Assembly: GCF_947489365.1 (NCBI RefSeq)
Contig: NZ_CANLDB010000001.1
Location: 1,026,351 to 1,090,350 of the forward strand
Reading direction: 5' to 3'
From: an uncultured Nocardioides sp.
GTDB taxonomy: Bacteria > Actinomycetota > Actinomycetes > Propionibacteriales > Nocardioidaceae
Length of the DNA stretch: 64,000 nucleotides
The notes beneath the pieces are model-generated. The model made no database searches. It was not told the origin of the DNA and worked only from the letters and a program-made list of their open reading frames with translations. This document shows positions 12,824-21,311 of this stretch, in pieces. Both the position numbers and the translations under genes were made by a program. Within the stretch, counting starts at the first letter, position 1, and every line of letters begins with the position of its first letter.

Positions 12824-14014
12824 GTGAGTCAGGACCTCTACGAGCTCCTCGGAGTGCCCCGCGACGCCGAGCCGGACCAGATCAAGAAGGCCTACCGGCG
12901 CCTCGCGCGGCAGCTGCACCCCGACGTGAACCCCGACGAGGCGACGCAGGACCGCTTCAAGGAGGTCTCGATGGCCTACGAGGTGCTGTCGGACCCGCAG
13001 AAGCGGGCGGCGTACGACCGTGGCGGGGACCCGATGGGAGGCGCCGCCGGCGGCTTCGGCCAGGGCGCGGGCTTCTCCTTCACCGACATCATGGACGCCT
13101 TCTTCGGCGGCCAGGGCGGCGGCGGCATGGGCGGTCCCGGCCAGGGACGCGGCCCGCGTCCGCGCATGCGTCGGGGCCAGGACGCGCTCATCCGGGTCGA
13201 GGTCGAGCTCGCCGAGGCCGCGTTCGGCGTGACCCGCGAGGTGACCGTCGACACCGCGGTCACCTGCGGGCTGTGCGGCGGCAACGGCGCGGCCGAGGGC
13301 TCGCAGCCGAAGACCTGCGAGACCTGCCGCGGCCACGGCGAGGTGGCCCACGTGCAGCGCTCGTTCCTCGGCGAGATCCGCACGCTGCGTCCCTGCGCGG
13401 CCTGCCGCGGCTACGGGTCGATCATCCCCGAGCCCTGCCGCGAGTGCTCCGGCGACGGCCGGGTCCGCTCGCGCCGCACGCTGACCGTCAAGATCCCCGC
13501 CGGCGTGGACGACGGGACCCGGGTCCAGCTGTCCGAGCAGGGTGAGGTCGGGCCCGGCGGCGGGCCCGCCGGCGACCTGTACGTCGAGATCTCGGTCGCC
13601 GCCCACGACGTCTTCACCCGCCACGGCCAGGACCTGCACTGCACGGTGACGATCCCGATGAGCGCGGCCGCGCTGGGGACGACGCTGCGGCTGCCGACCC
13701 TGGAGGCCGACCTGGTCGGCGCCGAGGCCGAGCCGAAGACCGACCTCGAGACCCACTACGACCTCGAGCTGCGCGCCGGCACCCAGTCGGGCGCCGAGCA
13801 CCTCCTGCGCGGCCGGGGCATCCCGTCGCTGCGGGGGACCGGGCGCGGTGACCTCGTGGTCAACGTCACCGTCGAGACGCCCACACGCCTCGACCACCGC
13901 CAGGAGGAGCTGCTCGCCGAGCTCGCCCGCCTGCGCGGCGAGGAGAAGCCCGACGGCAGCGTCAAGCCGAGCACCCGGTCGGTGTTCGGCCGGCTGCGCG
14001 ACGCCTTCAGCTGA
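12824..14014 (+). CDS. dnaJ: Chaperone protein DnaJ (DnaJ2 type)
   Basis: A 396-residue type I J-protein that stimulates DnaK ATPase and binds unfolded clients. The J domain occupies residues 1-70 with HPD at 32-34. A Gly/Phe-rich segment (about 68-115) is followed by the zinc-binding domain with four CxxCxGxG-type repeats: [24 protein letters not shown] and CRECSGDG. The C-terminal substrate-binding barrels complete it. The start is GTG 12824, giving the conserved opening [10 protein letters not shown], with a weak CAGGAA site. It lies downstream of hrcA, so it should share CIRCE control. Confidence 0.95.
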   Translation: MSQDLYELLGVPRDAEPDQIKKAYRRLARQLHPDVNPDEATQDRFKEVSMAYEVLSDPQKRAAYDRGGDPMGGAAGGFGQGAGFSFTDIMDAFFGGQGGGGMGGPGQGRGPRPRMRRGQDALIRVEVELAEAAFGVTREVTVDTAVTCGLCGGNGAAEGSQPKTCETCRGHGEVAHVQRSFLGEIRTLRPCAACRGYGSIIPEPCRECSGDGRVRSRRTLTVKIPAGVDDGTRVQLSEQGEVGPGGGPAGDLYVEISVAAHDVFTRHGQDLHCTVTIPMSAAALGTTLRLPTLEADLVGAEAEPKTDLETHYDLELRAGTQSGAEHLLRGRGIPSLRGTGRGDLVVNVTVETPTRLDHRQEELLAELARLRGEEKPDGSVKPSTRSVFGRLRDAFS

Positions 14015-14074
14015 GCCGACGCCCCGCCCGACCGGGTCGGGCCGACCGGTCGACCGCCCGGCGGCCGGGGCTCG

Positions 14075-15277
14075 TCACTCGATGACGAAGCCCCGGCTGT
14101 CGGCGTACGACCCGGCGCCCTCGGCGCCGCCCGTGGGGTCGTCGTTGCGGGCGATGAAGGTGTAGGTGCCGGGCTCGAGGTCGGACACGTCCACCTCGAC
14201 GCTCCAGGGGTAGAGGCCGTCGACCCAGCCCTCCGCGGTGGTGACGCCCTCGTCGACGACCTCGCCGTCGATGCCACCGCTCCGCAGCTCCCACTGCACG
14301 GTGGCCTCGAAGCCGCTGCTGCGTCCGTCGGCGGCGAGCACGTCGCCGGTGACCTCCTGGGCCTCGACCGGGTTCGTGATGTTCATCAGCGCGAGGGTGT
14401 CGAGCTCGGCGGCGGCCGTCTCCGGGCCGGCGCCGACGCCGAGCAGGTCCCCGCCGTCCGGGCCGGACAGGAGGATCGGGTCCCGGGACTGCACGACGGC
14501 CTGGGTCGTCCAGACGACCTGCTGGCGCATCATCGTGGCCACGGCGTCGTCGATGCCGCCGGGGCGGCCCGCGAGGTCCTCGCTCTCGCTCGTCAGCCGC
14601 ACACCCCACGGCTCGCCGTCGCCGCCGCTGACCTCGACGACGGTGTCCTCGGGCCACAGGGTCTGGTAGTCGGGGTCGCTCGGACGCACCGTCACCGCGG
14701 TGCGGACCGCGGCCTCGATCGTCGAGGCGGTGTCCTCGCCGTACGCGTCGGCCGGCCGGAATTCCCGCACCAGGCGGGGGCCGAGCTTCGTCCCGATCAT
14801 GTAGTACGACGGCACGACCGGCGTCGCGACGACCTCGCGGTCCTCGCTCTCGTCGTTGCTGCCGCCGCCACCGCCACGCGTCCGGCCCTGGGTGGGCTCG
14901 ATCTCGCGCGGGGTCGGCATCTCGGTGGAGCTGCTCGACTCGCTGGACGAGGCGGTGCTCGTCTCGTCGTCCGATCCGCCGCCGAGGACGGCGATGGTCA
15001 CGATGACGACGGCGGTGGCCAGGACGGCGCCGCCGGCGCCGACGAGCCAGGTACGTCGGGACTCGGGCACGGGGGTCTCCTCGGTCAGGGGGGTGCGGGT
15101 GGTCCGCGGGGCCGGGGTGGTCCGCGGGGTGCCGCCGGGGGAGGTGCGGGCACGGATGGCCTCGAGGCGGTACGCCGGCTCGACGTCGTCGACGGCGTCG
15201 TGCATCAGGCCGCGCAGCTCGACGTCGTGACCGGGGTCGCGGGAGGTGTCGCGCCGGTCCCGGCCCGGCCACCTCAT
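14075..15277 (-). CDS. GerMN/Gmad2 domain membrane protein, SigE-linked
   Basis: A 400-residue protein with a cytoplasmic N-terminus (1-75) containing LRGLMHDAVDDVEP, which looks like an anti-sigma or sigma-associated segment. It has one membrane helix at about 78-99, a Ser/Thr-rich linker, a GerMN domain (about 155-220) and a C-terminal Gmad2 immunoglobulin-like domain (about 300-400, ending AGSYADSRGFVIE). The two extracellular domains occur together in sporulation and cell-envelope proteins. Its ATG overlaps the sigma gene stop by 4 bases (ATGA), so the two are translationally coupled. It probably senses the envelope or restrains the sigma factor; this is inference from order and topology. 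Confidence 0.8.
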   Translation of the reverse strand: MRWPGRDRRDTSRDPGHDVELRGLMHDAVDDVEPAYRLEAIRARTSPGGTPRTTPAPRTTRTPLTEETPVPESRRTWLVGAGGAVLATAVVIVTIAVLGGGSDDETSTASSSESSSSTEMPTPREIEPTQGRTRGGGGGSNDESEDREVVATPVVPSYYMIGTKLGPRLVREFRPADAYGEDTASTIEAAVRTAVTVRPSDPDYQTLWPEDTVVEVSGGDGEPWGVRLTSESEDLAGRPGGIDDAVATMMRQQVVWTTQAVVQSRDPILLSGPDGGDLLGVGAGPETAAAELDTLALMNITNPVEAQEVTGDVLAADGRSSGFEATVQWELRSGGIDGEVVDEGVTTAEGWVDGLYPWSVEVDVSDLEPGTYTFIARNDDPTGGAEGAGSYADSRGFVIE

Positions 15278-15840
15278 CGGTCCGCCTCCAGCAGGTCGCG
15301 GAGCTTGGCGGCGCCCCGCGAGGCGTGGCTCTTCACCGCGCCGCGGCTGATGTCGAGGATCTCGGCGATCTCCGACTCGGAGGCCTCGGCGTAGTAGCGC
15401 AGCACGAGCACCTCGCGCTGCCGGCGCGGCAGGCGGGCGAGGGCCTCCACCACGGTGCGGCGGCGCTCGGTGAGCAGCGCCATGCGGTCGGGGTCGCCGT
15501 CCTGCCCGGCGCCGCCCGGGTCGGGGCGGGCCGCCTCGGAGGCGAGACGTCGCCGGTGCTTCTCCACCACGCCGGCGTGACGCAAGGCCGAGCGCGACCG
15601 GTTGACGACGGCCTGGCGCAGGTAGGCCAGGGCCCGGTCGGGGTCGCGGAGACTGGACCACCGGCCGTGGGTCGCGACGAAGGCGTCCTGGACGACCTCC
15701 TCGGCCAGCCCGACCTCGCGGACGAGCAGCACCGCCAGCCGGACGAGACCGCGCCAGTGCACGGCGTACAGCTGCTCGAGGGCATGGTCGGCACCCCACC
15801 CGTCGGCCGTGGGGTCGGCGGTCGTGCCGGTGTGCGTCAC
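15274..15840 (-). CDS. SigE-family RNA polymerase sigma-70 factor
   Basis: A 188-residue extracytoplasmic-function-like sigma factor of the actinobacterial SigE group. Region 2 is at about 20-90 (LYAVHWRGLVRLAVLLV, VVQDAF) and region 4 at about 120-180 (LPRRQREVLVLRYYAEASESEIAEIL, ending SRGAVKSHASRGAAKLRDLL). GTG 15840 is preferred because GGGGAGGA sits 5 bases upstream and the sequence then begins at the usual N-terminus. A TAGCGT -10 at 15877-15872 gives a short leader. It is coupled to the GerMN protein downstream. The regulon is unknown. Confidence 0.9.
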   Translation of the reverse strand: MTHTGTTADPTADGWGADHALEQLYAVHWRGLVRLAVLLVREVGLAEEVVQDAFVATHGRWSSLRDPDRALAYLRQAVVNRSRSALRHAGVVEKHRRRLASEAARPDPGGAGQDGDPDRMALLTERRRTVVEALARLPRRQREVLVLRYYAEASESEIAEILDISRGAVKSHASRGAAKLRDLLEADR

Positions 15841-15952
15841 GGTCCTCCCCGGCGCTCGCTGGTGTGTGATCACGCTAGTGGGACGCGTGGGGTTCGCCCG
15901 GGGTTGACACGTCCGGGCGAGTCGCCGTCCCCCGGGCCCCCGGCGACGGTCG

Positions 15953-15958
15953 TAGGGT
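15953..15958 (+). promoter_or_regulatory. -10 hexamer TAGGGT of the HIT gene
   Basis: TAGGGT ends 6 bases before ATG 15965. No ribosome binding site is present, so the mRNA is probably leaderless. Confidence 0.5.
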
Positions 15959-15964
15959 CCGACC

Positions 15965-16309
15965 ATGAGCGACCCCGACTGCCTGTTCTGCCGCATCGTG
16001 GACGGCGCGATCCCCGCCGAGGTGGTGCACTCCACCGAGCACTCCGTGGCCTTCCGGGACGTGAACCCGCAGGCCCCGACCCACGTCCTCGTCGTCCCGC
16101 GGGCCCACCACCGCGACGCCGCGGCCCTCGCCGCCGCCGACCCGGCCGCCGTCGCCGACCTCGTCGACGCCGCCGCCCACGTGGCGGCGTCCGAGGGCCT
16201 GGAGGGCTACCGCCTGGTCTTCAACACCGGGGAGGCCGCCGGCCAGACCGTCTTCCACACCCACCTCCACGTCCTCGGCGGCCGCCCGCTGTCCTGGCCC
16301 CCCGGCTGA
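15965..16309 (+). CDS. HIT-family nucleotide hydrolase (HinT-like)
   Basis: A 114-residue histidine-triad protein, expected to hydrolyse AMP-lysine and other nucleoside phosphoramidates in the cytoplasm. CLFCRI near residue 6 and the C-terminal triad HTHLHVLGGRPL (about 99-110) are intact. Length matches the HinT branch. It stands between the divergent SigE gene and phoH and is followed after 4 bp by a GAGTCGG array. From memory, HIT proteins are frequent neighbours of the dnaJ-phoH block in actinobacteria. Confidence 0.92.
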   Translation: MSDPDCLFCRIVDGAIPAEVVHSTEHSVAFRDVNPQAPTHVLVVPRAHHRDAAALAAADPAAVADLVDAAAHVAASEGLEGYRLVFNTGEAAGQTVFHTHLHVLGGRPLSWPPG

Positions 16310-16313
16310 CCGT

Positions 16314-16543
16314 CGAGTCGGCAGATCTGCGCAGCCCTACGGCGTCGAGTCGGCACGTCTGCGCAGCTGTACGGCGTCGAGTCGGCACGTCTGCGCAGCC
16401 GTACGGCGTCGAGTCGGCAGATCTGCGCAGCTGTACGGCGTCGACCCGGGCCCCTCGGGTGCGCAGACGTGCCGACTCGAGCCCCCTGGGGTGCGCAGAC
16501 GTGCCGACTCGAGCCCCCTGGGGTGCGCAGACGTGCCGACTCG
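16314..16543. repeat. 32-bp-period GAGTCGG array, core B, two converging halves
   Basis: Four + strand copies of the core CGAGTCGGCACGTCTGCGCA, alternating between CACGTCTG and CAGATCTG versions, start at 16314, 16346, 16378 and 16410, with a decayed fifth at 16442. Inverted copies start at 16460, 16492 and 16524. The period is exactly 32 bp throughout. The first copy begins 5 bp after the HIT stop codon. The 110 bp that remain before phoH hold only a TATCCT -10 (16614-16619) and its ribosome site. Confidence 0.92.
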
Positions 16544-16652
16544 GCACCGAGGGGCGGGGTGGGTACCGGAGGGTGCCCGGCGAATCTCGGTGGGCGGCCT
16601 CGGGGGACCGCGATATCCTCGAGGTGCCAGGACATCACCACCAGGAAGGCTG

Positions 16653-17684
16653 TTGCAGCCCTTGACCGACGACACCCCACAGACCGTCTCCCAGGTCGTG
16701 ATCGTCCCCAACAGCATCGACATGGTCACGCTGCTCGGTCCGGCCGACAGCCACCTCGCGCTCGTGGAGCAGGCCTTCGGCGCCGACGTCCACGTGCGCG
16801 GGAACCGGATCACGCTGACCGGCGAGCCCGCCGAGGTGGCCCTCGCCGAGCGGCTGCTCGACGAGATCGTCACGATCATCCGCACCGGCCAGGGCATGAG
16901 CGCCGAGACCGTCGGGCGCGCCATCGCGATGATGCGCGAGGAGACCTCCGAGCGCCCCGCCGAGGTGCTGAGCCTCGACATCCTCTCCAACCGCGGGCGC
17001 ACGATCCGGCCGAAGACGCTCAACCAGAAGCGGTACGTCGACTCGATCGACAAGCACACGATCACCTTCGGCATCGGCCCCGCCGGCACCGGCAAGACCT
17101 ACCTGGCGATGGCCAAGGCGGTCCAGGCGCTGCAGAAGAAGGAGGTCACCCGGATCATCCTCACGCGTCCGGCCGTCGAGGCCGGTGAGCGGCTGGGCTA
17201 CCTCCCGGGCACGCTGAGCGAGAAGATCGACCCCTACCTGCGCCCGCTGTACGACGCGCTGCACGACATGATCGACCCCGAGACGATCCCGAAGCTGCTC
17301 GCGGCCGGGACCATCGAGGTCGCCCCGCTGGCGTACATGCGCGGTCGCACGCTGAACGACGCGTTCATCATCCTCGACGAGGCGCAGAACACCTCGCCGG
17401 AGCAGATGAAGATGTTCCTCACCCGCCTCGGCTTCGGCTCGAAGATCGTCGTCACCGGTGACGTCACCCAGGTCGACCTCCCGGGCGGCGTGAAGTCGGG
17501 CCTGAAGGTGATCCAGGGGATCCTCGGCGACGTCGACGACATCGTCTTCAACCAGCTCAGCAGCCGCGACGTCGTCCGCCACCGGCTCGTCGGCGCGATC
17601 GTGGCGGCGTACGACGTCTTCGACAACACCCCTGCGCCGACGGGGCAGGCCCGCCCGGCGGCCGCGCCCGACCGTCGCCGGTGA
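16653..17684 (+). CDS. phoH: PhoH family ATPase
   Basis: A 343-residue PhoH-like P-loop ATPase, in this family associated with RNA metabolism beside YbeY. An N-terminal KH-like region (about 15-75, [15 protein letters not shown]) precedes the ATPase core. Walker A is [10 protein letters not shown] (around 17074-17103) and Walker B is [10 protein letters not shown] (around 17362-17391). TTG 16653 is chosen because AGGA at 16643-16646 lies 6 bases upstream; TTG 16662 is a second possibility. A TATCCT -10 at 16614-16619 would give a leader of about 27 bases. ybeY follows after 19 bp. Confidence 0.93.
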   Translation: MQPLTDDTPQTVSQVVIVPNSIDMVTLLGPADSHLALVEQAFGADVHVRGNRITLTGEPAEVALAERLLDEIVTIIRTGQGMSAETVGRAIAMMREETSERPAEVLSLDILSNRGRTIRPKTLNQKRYVDSIDKHTITFGIGPAGTGKTYLAMAKAVQALQKKEVTRIILTRPAVEAGERLGYLPGTLSEKIDPYLRPLYDALHDMIDPETIPKLLAAGTIEVAPLAYMRGRTLNDAFIILDEAQNTSPEQMKMFLTRLGFGSKIVVTGDVTQVDLPGGVKSGLKVIQGILGDVDDIVFNQLSSRDVVRHRLVGAIVAAYDVFDNTPAPTGQARPAAAPDRRR

Positions 17685-17703
17685 CCCGCCGAGGACCGGT
17701 CCG

Positions 17704-18150
17704 GTGATCGAGGCCACCGACGAGTCGGGGACCGACCTGGACCTCGACCCGTACGTCGCCGTGGCGGCGCACGCGATGCGCTGGATGAAGGTGCACCCCG
17801 AGGCGGAGCTGTCGGTGACCGCCGTCGACGAGGCCGCGATGGCCGAGCTGAACGGGCGCTGGATGGACAAGGAGGGCCCCACCGACGTGCTGGCCTTCCC
17901 CATGGACGAGCTGCGGCCCGGTGACGGCGTGGAGGGCGTGCTCGGAGACCTCGTGCTCTGCCCGACGGTGGCGGCCCGGCAGGCCGAGGAGGCCGGCCAC
18001 CCCCAGCAGGCCGAGCTCGAGCTGCTCACCGTCCACGGCGTGCTGCACCTGCTCGGCTACGACCACGCCGAGCCCGACGAGCACCGCGAGATGTTCGGGC
18101 TGCAGGACGAGATCCTGGACGCCTGGAGGAACGGAGACCCCGCCCCGTGA
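17704..18150 (+). CDS. ybeY: Endoribonuclease YbeY, rRNA maturation factor
   Basis: A 148-residue zinc-dependent single-strand RNase that acts in 16S rRNA 3' end maturation and ribosome quality control. The metal-binding signature [11 protein letters not shown] is present near residues 111-121, and the upstream family motif TDVLAFPM is also there. It starts with GTG 17704 and overlaps the next gene by 4 bases. The phoH-ybeY pairing is nearly universal in actinobacteria. Confidence 0.95.
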   Translation: MIEATDESGTDLDLDPYVAVAAHAMRWMKVHPEAELSVTAVDEAAMAELNGRWMDKEGPTDVLAFPMDELRPGDGVEGVLGDLVLCPTVAARQAEEAGHPQQAELELLTVHGVLHLLGYDHAEPDEHREMFGLQDEILDAWRNGDPAP

Positions 18151-18494
18151 GCACCGAGAAGGACCTCCCGCCCGAGGACGCCAAGCTGCTCACCCTCGCG
18201 CGGGCCACCCGCGCGCGGACCCGGGCCGCGGAGGGTGCCGCGGTCCGCGACCTCGACGGACGCACGTACGCCGCCGCGACGGTCGACCTGCCGTCGCTGC
18301 AGCTGTCGGCGCTCGCCGGCTGCGTCGCCATGGCCGTCGCCTCGGGCGCGGCCGGACTGGAGGCGGCGCTCGTGCACACCGCGGCCGAGGCCGTCGCCCC
18401 CGACGACCTGGCCGTGCTGCGGGACCTCGCCGGGGCCGACGTCCCCGTGCACCGTGCCGGACCCGGCGGTGTGACCTCCACCACCACGACCTGA
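18147..18494 (+). CDS. Cytidine deaminase-like protein lacking catalytic residues
   Basis: A 115-residue protein that reads like a cytidine deaminase fold ([54 protein letters not shown]). The zinc and proton-shuttle motifs C/HAE and PCxxC are absent, with SALAGC and a short C-terminus in their place. It is therefore unlikely to deaminate cytidine. Such degenerate homologues sit between ybeY or corC and era in many actinobacteria; a ribosome-linked role is guesswork. GTG 18147 overlaps the ybeY stop (GTGA), so translation is coupled. Confidence 0.7.
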   Translation: MSTEKDLPPEDAKLLTLARATRARTRAAEGAAVRDLDGRTYAAATVDLPSLQLSALAGCVAMAVASGAAGLEAALVHTAAEAVAPDDLAVLRDLAGADVPVHRAGPGGVTSTTTT

Positions 18495-18510
18495 GCCGTC
18501 CAGGAGTACG

Positions 18511-19899
18511 TTGCCGGGAGTGACCGGGAACGTGGTGGGTGCACATGAGCACCAGGAGGGCGTCGAGCGCCTCCTGCGCTCGTTCTCGCTGCTGCCCGTG
18601 GACGCCCCGGTGCGGCTGGCCAAGGCCACGACGAACCTGTTCCGGCCCCGCGCGGCCGCGGCCTCCGGGCTCGACGTCTCCGGGCTGACCGGGGTGGTGT
18701 CGATCGACCCGGTCGCGCGGACGGCCGACGTCCAGGGGGTGTGCACGTACGCCGACCTCGTCGACGCCACGCTCCCGCACGGGCTGGCGCCGCTGGTGGT
18801 GCCCCAGCTGCGGACGATCACCCTCGGCGGCGCCGTCGCCGGTCTCGGGATCGAGTCCACCAGCTTCCGCCACGGGCTGCCGCACGAGTCGGTCCTCGAG
18901 ATGGACGTGCTCACCGGCGCCGGCGAGATCGTCACCACGCGGCCGGGCGAGGAGCTGTTCGACGCCTTCCCGAACTCCTACGGCTCGCTCGGCTACGCCA
19001 CGCGGCTGCGGATCGAGCTGACCGAGGTGGCGCCGTACGTCGCGCTGCGGCACCAGCGGTTCTCCTCGGCCGGGCTGCTCGCCGCGGCGGTGGCGCGCAT
19101 CTGCGAGCGGGGCTCGTGGAAGGGGGAGCGGGTCGACGCGATGGACGGTGTCGCCTTCACGCCCGGCGAGCTGTACCTGACCCTCGCCCGCTGGACCGAC
19201 GAGCCGGGGCCGACCTCCGACTACACCGGCGACCGCATCTTCTACCGCTCCCTGCAGGAGCGGGCCACCGACCGCCTGACCACCCACGACTACCTCTGGC
19301 GCTGGGACACCGACTGGTTCTGGTGCTCCGGGGCGTTCGGGCTCGACGACCCGCGCGTGCGTCGGCTCTGGCCGCGACGGTGGCGCCGCTCCGACGTCTA
19401 CAGCCGGCTGGTCGGGCTCGAGCGCCGGTACGGCGTCGTCGACCGGCTCGACGCCCGCGCCGGCCGCCCGCGCCGCGAGCGGGTGATCCAGGACGTCGAG
19501 GTACCGGTGGGACGCCTCGCCGACTTCCTCACCTGGTTCGACGCCGAGGTCGGCATGCGCCCGGTGTGGCTGTGCCCGCTGCGCCTGCGCGCCGGGACGG
19601 CGGGCGACGGCCGCCCGTGGCCGACCTACCCGCTGGAGCCGGGGACGACGTACGTGAACGTCGGCTTCTGGGGCACGGTCGGCGTCGGCGACGGCGCCGA
19701 GGACGGCCCGCTGAACCGGGCGATCGAGACCCGCGTCCACGAGCTCGGCGGCCACAAGTCGCTGTACTCCGAGGCCTACTACGACCGCGAGACCTTCGAC
19801 GCCCTCTACGCGGGCGACCACCTCGCCGCGGTGAAGCGGCGGCACGACCCCCAGGACCGGCTGACGAGCCTCTACGACAAGGCGGTGCGACGACGATGA
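18511..19899 (+). CDS. tmsA: FAD-binding oxidoreductase, TmsA/BfaA-like (10-methylene fatty acid reductase)
   Basis: A 462-residue protein of the PCMH-type FAD family (DHCR24-like). The FAD-binding half is at about 30-200 with VVPQLRTITLGGAVAGLGIES and SFRHGLPHESV. Immediately downstream and overlapping by 4 bases is a Cfa-like methyltransferase. This pairing is the one described for bfaA/bfaB and tmsA/tmsB, where the methyltransferase makes a 10-methylene intermediate and the FAD enzyme reduces it to 10-methylstearate. TTG 18511 follows CAGGAG by 4 bases; GTG 18520 is an alternative. Function is assigned from the pair rather than from motifs of this gene alone. Confidence 0.75.
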   Translation: MPGVTGNVVGAHEHQEGVERLLRSFSLLPVDAPVRLAKATTNLFRPRAAAASGLDVSGLTGVVSIDPVARTADVQGVCTYADLVDATLPHGLAPLVVPQLRTITLGGAVAGLGIESTSFRHGLPHESVLEMDVLTGAGEIVTTRPGEELFDAFPNSYGSLGYATRLRIELTEVAPYVALRHQRFSSAGLLAAAVARICERGSWKGERVDAMDGVAFTPGELYLTLARWTDEPGPTSDYTGDRIFYRSLQERATDRLTTHDYLWRWDTDWFWCSGAFGLDDPRVRRLWPRRWRRSDVYSRLVGLERRYGVVDRLDARAGRPRRERVIQDVEVPVGRLADFLTWFDAEVGMRPVWLCPLRLRAGTAGDGRPWPTYPLEPGTTYVNVGFWGTVGVGDGAEDGPLNRAIETRVHELGGHKSLYSEAYYDRETFDALYAGDHLAAVKRRHDPQDRLTSLYDKAVRRR

Positions 19900-21197
19900 C
19901 GATCACACGGGGACACACGCAGGGCGAGGCCACGATCACGATCGGCGAGGCCCTGGAGACGCTGCTCCGCGACGGGCTGCCCGTCCGGTTCACGGCGTAC
20001 GACGGCAGCACGGCCGGCCCGCCCGACGCCGACATCGGCCTCGAGCTCGTCTCGGAGCGCGGTCTGTCCTACCTGCTCACCGCTCCCGGCGACCTCGGGA
20101 TGGCCCGTGCGTACGTCTCCGGCGACCTGCGCCTGACCGGCGCCCACGAGGGCGACCCGTACGACGCGATGCGGCTGCTGCAGAACCACCTCGTCTTCCG
20201 CCGCCCGGGCGCGGCCGAGCTGGTGCGTATGGTGCGCGGCCTCGGCGCCTCCCACCTCAAGCCCCCGCCGCCGCCCCCGCAGGAGCACCTGCCCCGCTGG
20301 CGCCGCGCCGTCGAGGGCCTGCGCCACTCGCTCAGCCGCGACGCCGAGGTCATCGGCCACCACTACGACGTGTCGAACCGGTTCTACGAGCTGGTGCTCG
20401 GGCCGTCGATGACCTACACCTGCGCGCTCTACCCGCACGACGGCGCGACGCTGGAGGAGGCGCAGGCCGCCAAGTACGACCTCGTCTGCCGCAAGCTCGG
20501 GCTCCGGCCCGGCATGCGCCTGCTGGACGTCGGCTGCGGCTGGGGCGGGATGGTCCGTCACGCCGTGCGCGAGTACGGCGTCACCGCCCTCGGCGTCACC
20601 CTGTCGCGCGAGCAGGCCGCGTGGGCCGCCGAGGCGGTCGAGCGGGAGGGACTGTCCGGCTCCGCCGAGATCCGGCACGCCGACTACCGCGACGTGACCG
20701 AGTCCGGCTTCGACGCCGTCAGCTCCATCGGCCTCACCGAGCACATCGGGGTCGCCAACTACCCGGCGTACTTCGGGTTCCTGCGCGACCGGCTGTGCCC
20801 TGGCGGGCGGCTGCTGAACCACTGCATCACCCGCCACGACAACCGCATGCGGGCCACCGGCGCCTTCATCGACCGCTACGTCTTCCCCGACGGCGAGCTC
20901 ACCGGCTCGGGGCGGATCATCACCGAGGCGCAGGACGCCGGCCTCGAGGTGCAGCACGCCGAGAACCTCCGGGTCCACTACGCCCGGACCCTCGCCGGCT
21001 GGACCGCGAACCTCGTCGAGCACTGGGACGAGGCCGTCGCCGAGGTCGGCGTCGGCACGGCGCGGGTGTGGGGGCTGTACATGGCCGGCAGCCGGTTGGC
21101 GTTCGAGCGGAACGAGATCCAGCTCCACCAGGTCCTCGCCACCCGCACCGCCGACGACGGCACCTCCGGCTACCCCCTGCGCCACGACTTCCCCTGA
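19896..21197 (+). CDS. tmsB: Cyclopropane-fatty-acyl-phospholipid synthase family methyltransferase, TmsB/BfaB-like
   Basis: A 433-residue Cfa-family enzyme that transfers a methyl group from S-adenosylmethionine to the double bond of membrane-lipid oleoyl chains. An N-terminal lipid-binding region (1-130) ends in a Pro8 stretch near residue 127. SAM motif I is LLDVGCGWGG (around 20521-20550), SSIGLTEHIG holds the family acidic residue, and the C-terminal ENLRVHYARTLAGWTANL is typical. The ATG overlaps the tmsA stop (ATGA). A cyclopropane product is the alternative, but the FAD partner favours 10-methyl branching, a fatty acid known from Nocardioides. Confidence 0.82.
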   Translation: MTITRGHTQGEATITIGEALETLLRDGLPVRFTAYDGSTAGPPDADIGLELVSERGLSYLLTAPGDLGMARAYVSGDLRLTGAHEGDPYDAMRLLQNHLVFRRPGAAELVRMVRGLGASHLKPPPPPPQEHLPRWRRAVEGLRHSLSRDAEVIGHHYDVSNRFYELVLGPSMTYTCALYPHDGATLEEAQAAKYDLVCRKLGLRPGMRLLDVGCGWGGMVRHAVREYGVTALGVTLSREQAAWAAEAVEREGLSGSAEIRHADYRDVTESGFDAVSSIGLTEHIGVANYPAYFGFLRDRLCPGGRLLNHCITRHDNRMRATGAFIDRYVFPDGELTGSGRIITEAQDAGLEVQHAENLRVHYARTLAGWTANLVEHWDEAVAEVGVGTARVWGLYMAGSRLAFERNEIQLHQVLATRTADDGTSGYPLRHDFP

Positions 21198-21199
21198 GC

Positions 21200-21251
21200 C
21201 GAGTCGGCACGTCTGCGCACGCTGAGGGGCTCGAGTCGGCACGTCTGCGCA
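21200..21251 (+). repeat. 32-bp-period GAGTCGG pair, core B
   Basis: Two exact copies of the 20-bp core CGAGTCGGCACGTCTGCGCA start at 21200 and 21232, again 32 bp apart. The first begins 2 bp after the tmsB stop codon and reads in the same direction as the gene. Confidence 0.88.
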
Positions 21252-21297
21252 GCGGACACCCCGTCCGGGCGCGGAGATCCGCCGATCCGGCGGTGAC

Positions 21298-21303
21298 TAG
21301 GGT
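21298..21303 (+). promoter_or_regulatory. -10 hexamer TAGGGT of the siderophore-interacting protein gene
   Basis: TAGGGT ends 8 bases before ATG 21312. The gap is too short for a separate ribosome site, so the transcript is probably leaderless. Confidence 0.45.
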
Positions 21304-21311
21304 GGGGACCG

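Noticed and set aside
15904..15909. TTGACA as a -35 box for the HIT gene
   Set aside because: It is 43 bp from the TAGGGT -10, far beyond a workable spacing, so it is probably incidental.
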